A DNA stretch of 64,000 nucleotides from JAOUEA01 sp963797635 (GTDB lineage: Bacteria > Actinomycetota > UBA4738 > HRBIN12). Below are positions 10,450-20,560 of the stretch, in pieces. Below the pieces are notes generated by a model, which was not told the DNA's origin, ran no database searches, and worked only from the letters and a program-made list of their open reading frames with translations. The position numbers were made by a program, and so were the translations under genes. The stretch is taken from positions 1 through 64,000 of the forward strand of contig CAWCPZ010000003.1 of assembly GCA_963797635.1 (NCBI GenBank). Reading direction: 5' to 3'. The first letter of the stretch is position 1. Each line of letters begins with the position of its first letter.

Positions 10450-11079
10450 TCACCAGGCGCGAGCGATCGAACCCACGATCAACCAGGCGAGGCCCGCCGC
10501 GGCCATGCCCATGCCCACACCGCCGAGCAGGTCGAGCGGGTGGTGCACCCCGAAGTACATCCGCGACCACGCGACCACCAGGATCACGATGATGCCCACC
10601 ACCCGCCAGGGGCGAGGCAGCAACGGCAGCAGGGCCACCACCACCGCGGTCACGATGGCCGTGTGACTCGACGGGAAGGACGTGCCTCGCGCCGGGTCTT
10701 GCCGCAGGATCGCCTCGGACAGGGAGAGATAGGGACGGGGGCGGTCGATCAGGAGCTTGGCCCCGTTGGCCAAGGCCCATCCGAACGCCGCGGCCACGGC
10801 TGAGACGAGGATCGCGCCCGAGCCATGGACGCGGTTGACGGCGAACCCGGCCCCGACGACGAGGATCACCAGCGCGATCGGGGTGGTGATCGCCGAGACC
10901 ACCTTCGCTCCGACGGATCCCGAGCCCGTGCCCGTGTTGAGCATCGTGAAGAGTCGCTCGTCCCAGGACACCACGCCGGTCCGGATGAGCACGAGCGCCA
11001 CGACGAACGCCAGCACGCCGGCCGCGATCAGGATGAGGGACTGCGCCGCGCCGGGGAGCGCCCGGAGATCGTTGATCAC
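10450..11079 (-). CDS. PAP2-superfamily membrane phosphatase
   Basis: About 209 residues with five to six membrane helices and the PAP2 acid-phosphatase signature in three parts: KLLIDRPRP, the PSSHTA motif with its catalytic His, and SRMYFGVHHPLDLLGG. It should dephosphorylate a lipid phosphate (phosphatidate, undecaprenyl diphosphate or phosphatidylglycerol phosphate) at the membrane. The start is GTG at 11077-11079, whose GTGA overlaps the TGA of the upstream lipid-kinase-like gene. The two are therefore translationally coupled and probably act on the same lipid in opposite directions. A longer in-frame extension would lie inside the upstream gene and has no PAP2 features. Confidence 0.88.
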   Translation of the reverse strand: MINDLRALPGAAQSLILIAAGVLAFVVALVLIRTGVVSWDERLFTMLNTGTGSGSVGAKVVSAITTPIALVILVVGAGFAVNRVHGSGAILVSAVAAAFGWALANGAKLLIDRPRPYLSLSEAILRQDPARGTSFPSSHTAIVTAVVVALLPLLPRPWRVVGIIVILVVAWSRMYFGVHHPLDLLGGVGMGMAAAGLAWLIVGSIARAW

Positions 11080-12432
11080 CCGGACGACCTGCCCAAGGCG
11101 ACCTGGACGAGGTCCTCGAACGCCAAGGGGGAGGTCCCCCTCGCCGCGGGCGAGGCCCCGAGCGCGTGCCGCGGGATACGAACCCGCAGGGCACCCGGCC
11201 TCGATTCGAACACCAAGGGTGGGCTCATCATGAGGGCCTCGCCGTCCACGCCCACCTCCACCGACGCTCCGGAATCGACCTGGAACCGTTCTGCGCTCCA
11301 CTCGAGCCACCCGGAGAACCGGTTGATCTTGCCGACGGCGTCGAGGGCCACGATCTGCTGTGCCTCGGCGGCACTCTTCACCCGCAGGCTCACGACCCCG
11401 AGCGTGCCCGCGTCCAGGCGCACCCGCGTGCCCCGGCCGCTTCCCCCATCGAGTTGGTACGGATCGTTGGAGACCAGCAGCATGTGCGCGCTGTCCTGCT
11501 GCTCCCCGTCGGGGCCGACGTAGCGCAGATCGAGCGGCACGGCGTCCGGTCCGAGCAGGTCGGGCAGCATGTCGAGCACGGTTTGCACCTTCGCGTCGCG
11601 GTATTCGGGCGACTGCACGATCTTCGCGTAGAGCCCCATCGATGCGTTGTTGACGAACGTGGTGCCGTTGACCGAAGCCAGGTCGATCCGCCGCTCGACC
11701 CCGTCGGTGTAGGCGTCGAGCGCTCCCACGACGTCGTCGCGGTCCATCCCCAGGTCCAGCGCGAAGTGGTTCCTCGTGCCGGCGGGGATCACCACATGGG
11801 GAACATCATGCTTGCTCGCCACCGAGGCGACGAGCGCCTGGGAGCCGTCGCCGCCCGCCATGCCGATCACGTCGGCGCCGCGAGCGATGGCGTCCTCGGC
11901 CAGGGCCAGGAGGTCGTCGCCCGGCGACAGGACGACGGGCTCGATCCCCCGTGATCGGCACTCGTCCTCCAGGTGGAACTTCCCGACCTTTCCCCCGCCG
12001 GACCGGGGATTCATGATCAGCACGGGCCGGCCGGCGGGCGGCGCCGAGGGCAGCGACGACACGGTGGCGGCCAGGTCCTTGTCCGTGCGATGGAGCGCGA
12101 CCCGGGCCGTCCCCACCGAGATCGCCGACAGCACCACGATCGTGAAGCCGCGCTCGATCGAGAAGTCCCCGACCACCAGGCCGGTGACCGACGAGCACGA
12201 CGCCGACGATGGCCACCACCACCGAGATCGTGCGGACCGGGCCGCGTCGCGAGACCGCGTGCCATCCCCCACCGACGACGATGAGCACGCCGACGAGCAC
12301 CATCAGCACGCCCCCGAGGCTCGCAGCCGTCGCGATGACCACCAGTCCCAACGCCGCGATCAGCGTCACGATCGACACGATGGCCGCGATCCGTCGCCAC
12401 CCTGTCGAGGAACCGGAGGATCTAGCGCTCAT
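11076..12432 (-). CDS. Diacylglycerol/lipid kinase family protein with N-terminal membrane helices (one frameshift)
   Basis: The C-terminal two thirds form a DAGK catalytic domain: nucleotide-binding LIMNPRSGGGKVGKF, GGDGSQALVASVA and GTRNHFALDLG, then the family C-terminal sheet (DGGSGRGTRVRLD). The N-terminus has about four hydrophobic helices (IAAIVSIVTLIAALGLVVIA and following), as in membrane-embedded variants. It probably phosphorylates diacylglycerol or a related lipid with ATP. A single frameshift near 12190 splits the helical part from the kinase part; bridging it gives GVVLV then TGLVVGDFSIERG. The start ATG at 12432 overlaps the end of the SulP gene by 11 bases, and the stop overlaps the PAP2 start. 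Confidence 0.8.
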
Positions 12433-14145
12433 CGTCGCCCCGTTCCGCGGGCTGCCAGTCGGCGCCGGTCATCGCTCGGAACGCTTCGACGGCGGCGTCG
12501 ATCGTCGGGTAGAAGTGCTCCGGCGAGATCGTCCTCGTCAACTCGTACCGCTCCACCTTGCGCCTGACCGGGTCCTTCATCTCCGCGAACACCAGGTTGA
12601 TCCCCGCCTCGTTCAGGGCCTCGTCGAGGTCCTCGAGCATATCGGCGGCGGTCGTGTCGACGTCGGTGATCGGTTCGGCGGCCACCACGATCCATCGAGG
12701 CGGCGGGTCGGAGCGGGCGAGCCGCCGGATCTGATCGCGGAAGGCACGCGAGTTGGCGAAGAACAGCGGCGCGTCGAACCGGAACAGCACGCACCCCGGC
12801 AGGAGCTCGGCCTCGGGATAGCTCGAGACGTCGTGGAAGCCTTGCAGCCCCTCGACCTTGCCGAGCTCCGCCTGGTACGGCCACCACGAACGCCGGAACA
12901 CGCTGAGGATCGACAACGCGATGGCGAGCCCGATCCCGGGCAGGACCCCCAACAGGACGACGCCCAGGAACGCCGCCATCGCCAGGTAGAACTCGGTATG
13001 GCGCTGCCGCCACAGCCGGATCGTGCCCGGGATGTCGGCGAGGCTGACCGAGGCCGCGATCACGACGGCGGCCAGGGTCGGCTGAGGAAGGTTCCGCAAC
13101 AGGCCCGGCACGAACAGCAACATCAGGGTGATGGCTCCGGCGCCCACCAGTCCGGCCACCTGGGTCTTCGCCCCGGCCTGCTCGGCGACCGCCGTCCGCG
13201 AGCCGCTGGTGCTCACCGGGAATCCCTGGAACAGGCCGGCCGCGAGGTTCGCCGTGCCGATCCCGATCAGCTCATGGTTGCCGTCGATCTCCTGGCCGGT
13301 GCGTGCGGCGAACGAGGTCGCCGTCGAGATCGTGTCCGTCAGCGACACCAGCGCGATGCCGAGCGCGCCGAGCGCGAGCGTCCCCAGGTCGCCGAGCGAA
13401 ACCGTCGGGATCGTGAACGGCGGGAATCCCTGCGGCAAGGGCTCCCGACCAAGGACACGCCGTGGGACTCCAGGTCGAAGATCGCCGCCACCGCGATGGA
13501 GATGACGACCACCACCAGGACGCCGGGGACCTTGGGCACGGCCCGCTGGAGCACCACCAGCAGCACCAACCCCAGCGCGCCGATCGCCAACGCCGCCGCC
13601 ACCGTCTCGCCGTCGGCCACCCCTCGGAGGAAACCGGTCAGCTCGCCGATGAACCCGTCGGCGTCGACCGAGAACCCGAACAGCTTCGGCAACTGGCCCA
13701 CCAGGATCGTCAACGCGAGCCCGTTCATGTAGCCCATCACGGTGGGCTTGCTCAGGAGGTCGGCGACGAACCCGAGCTTCGCCGCGCCCGCGATGACCAT
13801 GACGCCGCCCACCATCAGCGCCAGCACGGAGGCCATCGCCACCGCCTTCACCGGGTCCCCGTCGGCGACCAACAGCGGCGCCAGCGTCGCCGCGATCATC
13901 GGGCCCAGGGAGGAGTCGGGGCCGAGCACCAGGATCTTGCTCGGGCCGAACATCGCGTAGGCCACCAGGCACAGGATCGAGGTGTAGAGGCCGGTGATCG
14001 CCGGCAGGCCCGCGAGTTCCGCGTAGGCCATGCCCTGGGGCACCAGCAACGCGGTGAGGACCAGCCCGGCCACGATGTCCTTGGTGAGCCACTCGCGACG
14101 GTAGCCGGCCAGCATGCGGACGCCCGGCACCGCGGTCGCCTTCAC
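12422..14145 (-). CDS. SulP-family anion transporter with STAS domain (one frameshift)
   Basis: The first half is a SulP transporter: WLTKDIVAGLVLTALLVPQG, YAELAGLPAITGLYTS, then repeated hydrophobic helices. The C-terminal 110 residues are a STAS domain (LPGCVLFRFDAPLFFANS, then ITDVDTTAADMLEDL). SulP proteins move sulfate, bicarbonate or dicarboxylates, usually with protons or sodium; the substrate cannot be told here. The frame breaks near 13440 inside GAGCCCTTGCC. Changing the C-run by one base gives a continuous SLPQGFPPFTIPTVSLGD, so this is probably an error. At about 574 residues the gene has normal length. It sits between the NADH dehydrogenase and the lipid-kinase-like gene. Confidence 0.85.
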
Positions 14146-14217
14146 GAGCTCCCTCCCCCAGCCGTCGTCGTCGTGGGAAGCCTAGGGACTTGCGCGCGCC
14201 CAGCGCCATCGCCTGGG

Positions 14218-15527
14218 TCAGCTCGGATCGGGGCCGGGTCCGGCGGCTCGCCGGAACGGTCCACGCGGATCCTCGAATCCGCTGAACTGCGTGATGTCGC
14301 GCGGGAACAGCAGCGCGATCGTCCAGTCGACCGCGATCCGCACCCGCCGGCCGATCGTGGGCATGGCGTACAGGTGGTAGGAGCGGTGCAGGAACCAGCC
14401 CGCGAATCCCTTCACCTTCACGCCGAACACGTTGGCGACGCCCTTGTAGCGGCCCAGCGAACACACGCCACCGACGTTCTTCCACACGAACGGCTGGAGC
14501 TCGCCGCCGAGTTCGAGTCGCGGTGAGGTTGTCGCCCGAGCCGCTTGCCTTCACGCATCGCGTGCTGGGCGGTGGGAGGGCTCGTGCCACCGGTCGTGCG
14601 ATCGGGCACGGCCGCGATGTCCCCGGCGGCCCAGGCGCCCGGCACGCCCACGACCCGAAGGTGGTCATCGACCACGATGCGCCCTCGCTCATCGAGCGGA
14701 AGCCCGCTGAACCGGGCCACCGGCGCGGGCTTGACCCCCGCGGTCCACACCAACGTGTCGGCGTCGAACGTCTGACCGTTCGACAAGACGATCGCGCCTT
14801 CGGCCGACTCCAGACGCGTCCCCAGCAGCACCTCGATGTTTCGGTCCTCCAGCTGGTCCTGGGCGTAGGTCGCCAGATCCCGCGGCAGCTCCGGCAGGAT
14901 CTGCGGGCCGGCCTCCACCAGGATCCATCGCATCTGCTGCGGTCGCAGCGTCGGGTAGTGCTCCATCGCGTCGCGGGCGAGGTCCTCGAGTTCGCCCAAC
15001 GCCTCCACACCCGCGTAGCCCGCCCCGACGAAGACGAACGTGAGCGCGGCGCGGCGCCGGCCCTCGTCGTCGGTCTCGGCGGCGACGTCCAACCGCGACA
15101 GCACGTGGTTGCGCAGGTAGATCGCCTCCTGCACGGTCTTGAACCCGATCCCCCGCTCGGCGAGTCCGGGCACCGGCAACACGCGCGACCACGACCCGGC
15201 CGTCACCACCAGGATGTCGTAGCCGAGCGCCACCGAGGTGCCGTCGGGGATCGTCACCGTCGCCGAGTTCGCCTCGTGATCGATCGCCATGACCTCACCG
15301 ATGGCGATCGACGTGTGTCGCAACAAGGGCCGCAGCGGCACCACGGCGGCGCGGGGGTCGATCGTGCCGCTGGCCACTTCCGGCAGGAACGGCTGGTACT
15401 GCATGAAGTTGTCCGAACTCACCAGCGTGACGTCGTAGCCCGGCCTTCGCCAGCGGCTTCATGTGGAGGGCCGCCTCCATGCCGGCGAAGCCGCCGCCGA
15501 CGATCAGGACGCGCTTGCGGCTTCCCA
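14218..15527 (-). CDS. ndh: Type II NADH:quinone oxidoreductase (two frameshifts)
   Basis: A two-dinucleotide-binding flavoprotein. FAD motif VLIVGGGFAGMEAALHM lies at the N-terminus and NAD motif FVFVGAGYAGVEALGEL in the middle, followed by VWTAGVKPAP and the second FAD contact GAWAAGDIAAVPD. The tail has the membrane-binding amphipathic region typical of Ndh (LGRYKGVANVFGVKVKGFAG, then RSYHLYAMPTIGRR). It oxidises NADH and reduces quinone without pumping protons. Frame changes lie near 15440 (after LAKAG) and near 14510. The ATG at 15525-15527 overlaps the end of the HAD gene by 24 bases. Confidence 0.85.
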
Positions 15528-16256
15528 TGACTCCAGCATGGCGGGGATCTCGGCGAGCGTCCGCACGGACGCGTCGGGCTCGGCCAGTTGCTCGGGCGTG
15601 GGATCGTCCGGTGCCTCGCCACGCAGCACCCAGACGGTCCGCATCCCGGCGGTCTTGGCCGGACGCACGTCGTAGTCGAGGCGGTCCCCCAGCATCACCG
15701 CCCGGGTCGGCGCCACGCCGGCCGTGTAGAGCACCTGCGAGAACAGCTTCGGGTCGGGCTTCTGCAATCCCAGGTCGTCGCTCACGCCCCACACCTCGAA
15801 ATAGGGACTGAGACCGTCGCGGTCCATCGCGGCGCGCACCGAGCTCGGCTGGTTCGCGATGATCCCCAGCCGGTAGCGGTCGATGAGGGCCTCCAGGCAG
15901 GGGATCACGTCGGGGTAGATCGCCGTGGGCGGGTAGGCCCAATACTTCGCGGCACGCGCCTCGACGGGCGCCAGCTCCGCATCCTCACCCAGGAAGGTTC
16001 GCGTGAGGCGGCGGCGGAACGATCCGGACTGGGCGGCCCGGGCGTCGACGTACTCGCGCTCGAACTCCTCGTCGGTGAACACCGCGCCCGATTCGCGCAG
16101 CGCCTTCATCCACGATCGCGCGTACACGGTGTCGTCGTACATCACGCCGCCGATGTCGAAGAACACCATGAGGATGGTTGGCTGGAACTCCGGCTGGGCC
16201 CTCGGCTGGGTCTCCGGTCGGGCATCGGCGGCGGGGTCCGGGGGCACGACCGGCAT
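15504..16256 (-). CDS. HAD-superfamily hydrolase
   Basis: 250 residues with the four HAD motifs: nucleophile region VFFDIGGVMYDD, LGIIANQPS (motif II), K in LGLQKPDPKLF (motif III) and VMLGDRLDYDV (motif IV). This is a class I cap type like small phosphatases and haloacid-dehalogenase-like proteins, with unknown substrate. The usual second Asp of DxD is replaced by Gly in DIGG, as in many HAD-IA members annotated only as hydrolases. The first 28 residues are Pro/Gln-rich and probably not part of the fold; the ATG just before VFFDIGG is an alternative start. The gene follows the RNA methyltransferase by one base. Confidence 0.8.
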   Translation of the reverse strand: MPVVPPDPAADARPETQPRAQPEFQPTILMVFFDIGGVMYDDTVYARSWMKALRESGAVFTDEEFEREYVDARAAQSGSFRRRLTRTFLGEDAELAPVEARAAKYWAYPPTAIYPDVIPCLEALIDRYRLGIIANQPSSVRAAMDRDGLSPYFEVWGVSDDLGLQKPDPKLFSQVLYTAGVAPTRAVMLGDRLDYDVRPAKTAGMRTVWVLRGEAPDDPTPEQLAEPDASVRTLAEIPAMLESWEAASAS

Positions 16257-16257
16257 G

Positions 16258-17052
16258 CTAGCGGCCGGATGCTCCCAGCGCGTAGCACGCGACCGCTGCC
16301 GCTGCCGCCACGTTCAGCGAATCGACCCCGTGCGCCATCGGGATGAACACGCGGACGTCCGCCGCTTCGAGCCACCGGGCCGACAGACCATCGCCTTCCG
16401 ATCCGAGGGCCAGCGCGACCTTCGGCGCACCGTCGTAGGAACGAAGGTCCACGGCGTCGGCCGCCGGCGTGAGCGCCACGAGTTCGAAGCCGGCCTCGCT
16501 CAGGGCCTCGGGGCCGTCCACCCGGGTCCACGGCACGGTGAACACGGCACCCATCGACGTGCGGATCGCGCGCCGGTACAGCGGGTCGGCGCACCGATCG
16601 GTCAGGACGACGGCGTCCATCCCCAGCGCCGCCGCGCTGCGGAACACGGCGCCGACGTTCGTGTGGTCGACGAGATCCTCCAGGACCACGATCCGCGTGG
16701 CGCCTTCGACCACGTCGGCCAGCGATGGCAACGGTCTCCGAGGCATCGAGGCGAGCGCGCCCCGATGCACCGGGTAGCCGGTCGTGGCCTCCAGCAGCTG
16801 TTCGTCCACGACCAGGATCGGCGCGTCGGCGCTCCCCAGCAGATCGCCCATGGACGTCAGCCACCGGTCGGTGGTGAGGACCGCGCGAGGGACGTACCCG
16901 GCGTCGAGCGCGCGACGGATCGTCGCCTCCCCTTCGGCGATGAACAGTCCCTCGATCGGTTCCCGGCGAGACCGGACCTGGACGTCTCGCAGCTCGGTGA
17001 AGTCGCGGAGGCGTGGATCGGCCGGGTCGGTGACGCGTTCGATGGGACTCAC
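16258..17052 (-). CDS. TrmH/SpoU-family RNA 2'-O-methyltransferase
   Basis: A 264-residue SPOUT methyltransferase. An N-terminal substrate-binding domain (GLFIAEGEATIRRALDAGY) precedes the three SPOUT motifs: DHTNVGAVFRSAAA, LALGSEGDGL and IPMAHGVDSLNVAAAAAVA. It transfers methyl from SAM to a ribose 2'-OH in rRNA or tRNA. The N-terminal domain resembles the 23S rRNA-type (TsnR/RlmB) members more than TrmL, but the target base cannot be assigned. Confidence 0.88.
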   Translation of the reverse strand: MSPIERVTDPADPRLRDFTELRDVQVRSRREPIEGLFIAEGEATIRRALDAGYVPRAVLTTDRWLTSMGDLLGSADAPILVVDEQLLEATTGYPVHRGALASMPRRPLPSLADVVEGATRIVVLEDLVDHTNVGAVFRSAAALGMDAVVLTDRCADPLYRRAIRTSMGAVFTVPWTRVDGPEALSEAGFELVALTPAADAVDLRSYDGAPKVALALGSEGDGLSARWLEAADVRVFIPMAHGVDSLNVAAAAAVACYALGASGR

Positions 17053-17070
17053 GACGGCACCGGCGCTGCG

Positions 17071-17901
17071 CTAGCGCCCCGCGCGACGCTGCAGCTCGGC
17101 GAACCGTTCGGCGTCGGTGGTGTCGCACCCCATGCGGTAGTCGTAGCGCGCCCCGTGACAGTCGCTGGCGCCGGTGGGGATCAGATCGAGCCGCCGTGCC
17201 ACCTCGTGGTAGTAGGCACGCTGCGTTTCGTCGTGATCCGGGTGATCGACCTCCAAACCGACCATGCCGCCTTCGGCCATCTGCTCGATCAGCTCATCGG
17301 GAACGGAACCCGCGCCCTTCCACATCCCGGGATGGGCCAGCACGCAGATGCCGCCGGCGCCCGCGATGAGGTCGAGCGAATCGATCGGGTCGAGCGCGTG
17401 CTTGGGGACATAGGCGATGCCGTCGTCGCTGATGAACCGGTCGAACGCTTCCTTCTCGGTGGGCACGATGCCGGCCTCCACCATGGCCTTGGCGACATGC
17501 GGCCGGGCGATCACGCCGTCGTCGGCCAGCTCGCGGACGCGCTCGAACGAGATGTCGTAGCCCAGCTCCTGCAGCTTCTCCACCATCATCTCGCCGCGCC
17601 GGAACCGGGTGTCGGTGAGGCGCTGCAGCTCCTCACGCAGCGGCGCGTTCGCGGGGTCGACCCAGTACGAGAGGACGTGCAGGCTCGCCCCCTGGTACTC
17701 GGCGGAGAACTCGATCCCCGGCACGATCTCCAGGCCGGTGCCCTCCGCAGCGGCGAACGCCTCATCGAGTCCTTCGGTGGTGTCGTGGTCGGTGACGGCG
17801 ATCCCCGACAGGCCGCGCTCCAACGCCAGGGCAACGTTCTCGGCCGGGGTGTTCGTGCCGTCGGAACAGGAACTGTGGGTGTGGAGGTCGTAGCCGCTCA
17901 T
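17071..17901 (-). CDS. PHP-domain metal-dependent phosphoesterase
   Basis: 276 residues with PHP motifs YDLHTHSSCSDG, AVTDHDTTEG, PGIEFSA, VLAHPGMW and a terminal TGASDCHG. These give the His/Asp set for a trinuclear metal site. It resembles the TrpH/YciV family that hydrolyses 3',5'-nucleoside bisphosphates or trims RNA 5' ends, so that role is plausible. ATG 17899-17901 was chosen because it opens directly on the first motif; a longer frame begins 39 bases upstream without features. Confidence 0.85.
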   Translation of the reverse strand: MSGYDLHTHSSCSDGTNTPAENVALALERGLSGIAVTDHDTTEGLDEAFAAAEGTGLEIVPGIEFSAEYQGASLHVLSYWVDPANAPLREELQRLTDTRFRRGEMMVEKLQELGYDISFERVRELADDGVIARPHVAKAMVEAGIVPTEKEAFDRFISDDGIAYVPKHALDPIDSLDLIAGAGGICVLAHPGMWKGAGSVPDELIEQMAEGGMVGLEVDHPDHDETQRAYYHEVARRLDLIPTGASDCHGARYDYRMGCDTTDAERFAELQRRAGR

Positions 17902-17956
17902 CGTCGCGCAAGGGTGGCAGACGGGTCCTCGGCGCGTCACATGGGCGCGGCGCCGA

Positions 17957-18988
17957 CTACGGCCAGGGCGCCGGCGCGATCAACGACGAACCGATCTCGG
18001 CCACCGAGCGGCAACCGGTGAGCGCCATCGCGTTCTCGAACTCCGAGCGCAGGATGCCCAGCACGCCTTCGACGCCTTCTTGGCCGGCGGCGGCGAGCCC
18101 CCAGACGGTGGGACGACCGACGAGGACGGCGCTGGCCCCCAGCGCCATGGCCTTCAGCACGTCGGTCCCCCGCCGAACGCCCCCGTCCATCAAGACCGGG
18201 ATCCGGCCCGCCACCTGCGCGGCAACCTCCGGCAACGCCCCCAGCCCGGACGGCGAGGAATCGAGCTGGCGGCCGCCGTGGTTCGACACGACGATCCCGT
18301 CGGCACCGGCCTGCACCGCCAGCTCGGCATCCTCGGCCGTGAGGATGCCCTTCACCACGATGGGAAGGCCGGGGACCTGTCCGCGGATCCACGCGAGGTC
18401 GTCCCAGTCCAGGTGCGGGTCGAAGACCAGATCGGTCCACGGGAGGCCCATCGGCATCTCGAACCCGCTGCGGGTGTCGCGGTGCCGCAAACCGGCCACC
18501 GGGAAATCGACCGTCCAGCAGATCGCCTCATAGCCCGCCGACGCGACCCGGGCCAGCATCTCCCCGGTGGCGCCGCGATCGGCGAACACGTACAGCTGCC
18601 ACCAGGCAGGCGTCTCGGCGGCGGCCGCGATCGTTTCGAGCCGGTCGATCGCGGTCGAGGAGACGATCATGACGGTGCCGGCGGCCGCGGCGGCGCGGCG
18701 GGTCGCGACTTCGGCGTCGGCATGAGCGAGGTCCTGATAGGCCCAGGGCGCCACCATCACCGGGAACGACAGCGGCGCTCCGAGGACGCTGGTGGAGGTG
18801 TCGGGCTCACCCGCCCCTCGGAGGAACCGCGGCCGCAGCATCCAGCGGTCGAACGCCCGGCGGTTCTCCGCCAGGGTCCACTCGTCGCCGGCCCCGCCCG
18901 CGAAGTACCCCCACACGTCGGGAGGAAGCGCGGCGCGGGCCACCGGCTCGTAGTCATCGACGATCACGAACGGCGACGGCTCGGTCAT
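17957..18988 (-). CDS. FMN-dependent alpha-hydroxy acid dehydrogenase/oxidase
   Basis: 343-residue TIM-barrel flavoprotein of the lactate/glycolate oxidase family. The catalytic motif is SNHGGRQLDSSPSG (His and Arg), Lys is in VVKGILTAEDA, and the FMN phosphate site is VLMDGGVRRGTDVLKAMALGA. It oxidises an L-2-hydroxyacid such as lactate or glycolate to the ketoacid, passing electrons to quinone or oxygen. There is no membrane helix, unlike E. coli LldD. It lies upstream of the PHP gene and downstream of the IclR gene on the same strand, with a gap of 52 bases to the regulator. Confidence 0.88.
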   Translation of the reverse strand: MTEPSPFVIVDDYEPVARAALPPDVWGYFAGGAGDEWTLAENRRAFDRWMLRPRFLRGAGEPDTSTSVLGAPLSFPVMVAPWAYQDLAHADAEVATRRAAAAAGTVMIVSSTAIDRLETIAAAAETPAWWQLYVFADRGATGEMLARVASAGYEAICWTVDFPVAGLRHRDTRSGFEMPMGLPWTDLVFDPHLDWDDLAWIRGQVPGLPIVVKGILTAEDAELAVQAGADGIVVSNHGGRQLDSSPSGLGALPEVAAQVAGRIPVLMDGGVRRGTDVLKAMALGASAVLVGRPTVWGLAAAGQEGVEGVLGILRSEFENAMALTGCRSVAEIGSSLIAPAPWP

Positions 18989-19040
18989 GAGCGCAAGCCT
19001 ATGCGGTGGGGACCCCCGATGATGACCGCGCCCGGCGGAC

Positions 19041-19838
19041 TCAGCCGCGCGCGGCCACACGGCCGGCGCCCATGTCACGGGACAACCCACGGGCGGTTTC
19101 GCGGACGGCGGCCGACAACGCTGCCGACGCCTTGCCTTCGGGGACGAGCCGTTCGACCGGGCCCACCACGCCGACGGCGCCCGCGGGGTACCCGCGGTGA
19201 TCGAACACCGCGGCGGCGATCTCCGCTTCCCCCACGATGGCTTCCTGGTCCTCCAGCGCCAGACCGTCGTGCACCACCGTGGTGAGCGCCAGATGCAGCC
19301 GCTCGGGATCCACGACCGTCCGCCCGGTGAGCGGCGCCAGGTCGTGGCGCACCAGGGCCGCCCGCTCGTCCTCGCCGAGGTAGGCGACGATCGCCTTGCC
19401 GAGCGCGCACGCGTGCCACGGGATCGACGCGCCCACCTCCAGGATCTGCACGGAGTTGTCCGGTCGGAACACGTGATGGACGATCAGGACGTTCGGCCCG
19501 TGCAGCACACCCACGCGCACGGCTTCGCCCACCCGCGAGGCCAGGGAGTCAGCCCAGAGCAGCGACCGGCCGCGGAGCTCGTGATTGTCCAGGAAGGCGT
19601 TGCCCAGCTGGAGCATCGCCGGCCCGAGCCGGTACTTCCCCGACTCGGGGTCCTGTTCCACCAGTTCCTGGGCTTCGAGGGTTCGAAGGAGGCCGTAGAC
19701 GGTTCCCTTCGCCAGGCCGAGCCGATCGGCGACCTCGGTGACGCCGAGCCTCGAGGATCCCGAGCCGAGCGCCTTCAGGATGCGCGCGGCGCGGTCGACC
19801 GACTGGATCGTTCCCCGCCGCTCACCGGTGGCGGTCAC
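19041..19838 (-). CDS. IclR-family transcriptional regulator, candidate glycerol-regulon repressor
   Basis: 265 residues: an N-terminal winged helix (IQSVDRAARILKALG, then VTEVADRLGLAKGTVYGLLRTL) and a C-terminal IclR effector domain (IPWHACALGKAIVAYL, and AAAVFDHRGYPAGAVGVVGP). It is the only regulator next to the glycerol genes and overlaps the DhaL paralogue by 4 bases (ATGA). It therefore probably senses glycerol, glycerol 3-phosphate or dihydroxyacetone and controls both divergent transcripts. A perfect inverted repeat in the divergent promoter (20561-20581) is the likely operator. Streptomyces GylR is a precedent for an IclR glycerol regulator. Confidence 0.85.
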   Translation of the reverse strand: MTATGERRGTIQSVDRAARILKALGSGSSRLGVTEVADRLGLAKGTVYGLLRTLEAQELVEQDPESGKYRLGPAMLQLGNAFLDNHELRGRSLLWADSLASRVGEAVRVGVLHGPNVLIVHHVFRPDNSVQILEVGASIPWHACALGKAIVAYLGEDERAALVRHDLAPLTGRTVVDPERLHLALTTVVHDGLALEDQEAIVGEAEIAAAVFDHRGYPAGAVGVVGPVERLVPEGKASAALSAAVRETARGLSRDMGAGRVAARG

Positions 19839-20512
19839 GACTGGTCACCGACCACCTTGGCCAACGCGGCGAAGAGCAGCGCCGTGGAGGTGGCACCTGG
19901 ATCCTGATGTCCCACGCTCCGAGGCCCCAGGTAGGAGGCACGGCCCTTCCTCGCCTGCATCGGGATCGTCTCGCGCGACCCTTCCTTCGCGGCCTCCGCC
20001 GCGCGGTGGGACGCCTGCCCGACGTCGCGTCCCGCGCGCAGGTCCCGTTCGAACGCCTGCAGGGCCGGCACGAACGCATCGACGATCGTCTTGTCGCCCT
20101 CGACCGCGGCACCCAGGCCTTGGATCGCGTCCAGGCCCGCTCGGAGCGCCTTCAGCAGGTCTTCGGCGTCGAAGGTCTCGGTGGTGCCGAGCGCACTGCC
20201 CACCTGGCGGAAGCATCCACCGAACAGCGGCCCGGCGGCACCACCCACGCGGTAGACCAGGGTCGAGCCGACGCGCGTCAACAGCTCGCCCGGCGCGGAC
20301 CCGTCCACCGCATCGAGATCGACGACCGCCGCTGAGAAGCCTCGATCCATGTTGATGCCGTGGTCGGCATCGCCGATCGCCGCGTCGAGCTGCGTGAGGT
20401 AGTCACGCTGCGAAGAGAAGACATCGGCGCTCTCGCGGATCCACCGCCGCACGGTGGCTCCGTCCAGCGCCGCATGCGTCGTCGACGGACCGTCACTCAC
20501 CAGTTGCACCAT
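19835..20512 (-). CDS. dhaL: DhaL-type dihydroxyacetone kinase ADP-binding subunit (second copy)
   Basis: 225 residues with the complete DhaL pattern: GDADHGINMDRGF (Mg-ADP binding Asp cluster), VGGAAGPLFG, GDKTIVDA and ARKGRASYLGPRSVGHQDPG. DhaL carries ADP that is rephosphorylated by DhaM and donates the phosphate to dihydroxyacetone on DhaK. This copy is paired with the IclR regulator, not with DhaK, and differs clearly from the operon copy at 22557. ADP-loaded DhaL can also be a regulator partner, as in E. coli DhaR control, so this copy may be regulatory. The ATG 20512 fits the family start; an upstream in-frame start adds only 8 residues. Confidence 0.85.
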   Translation of the reverse strand: MVQLVSDGPSTTHAALDGATVRRWIRESADVFSSQRDYLTQLDAAIGDADHGINMDRGFSAAVVDLDAVDGSAPGELLTRVGSTLVYRVGGAAGPLFGGCFRQVGSALGTTETFDAEDLLKALRAGLDAIQGLGAAVEGDKTIVDAFVPALQAFERDLRAGRDVGQASHRAAEAAKEGSRETIPMQARKGRASYLGPRSVGHQDPGATSTALLFAALAKVVGDQS

Positions 20513-20560
20513 CCGACCGACCCATCTCCGTGTCAACTCCTCGCCTGTTCACCACCCGTC

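Noticed and set aside
16003..18021. 672-codon plus-strand frame opposite HAD/TrmH/PHP genes
   Set aside because: Shadow frame without recognisable domains; three known genes occupy the other strand.
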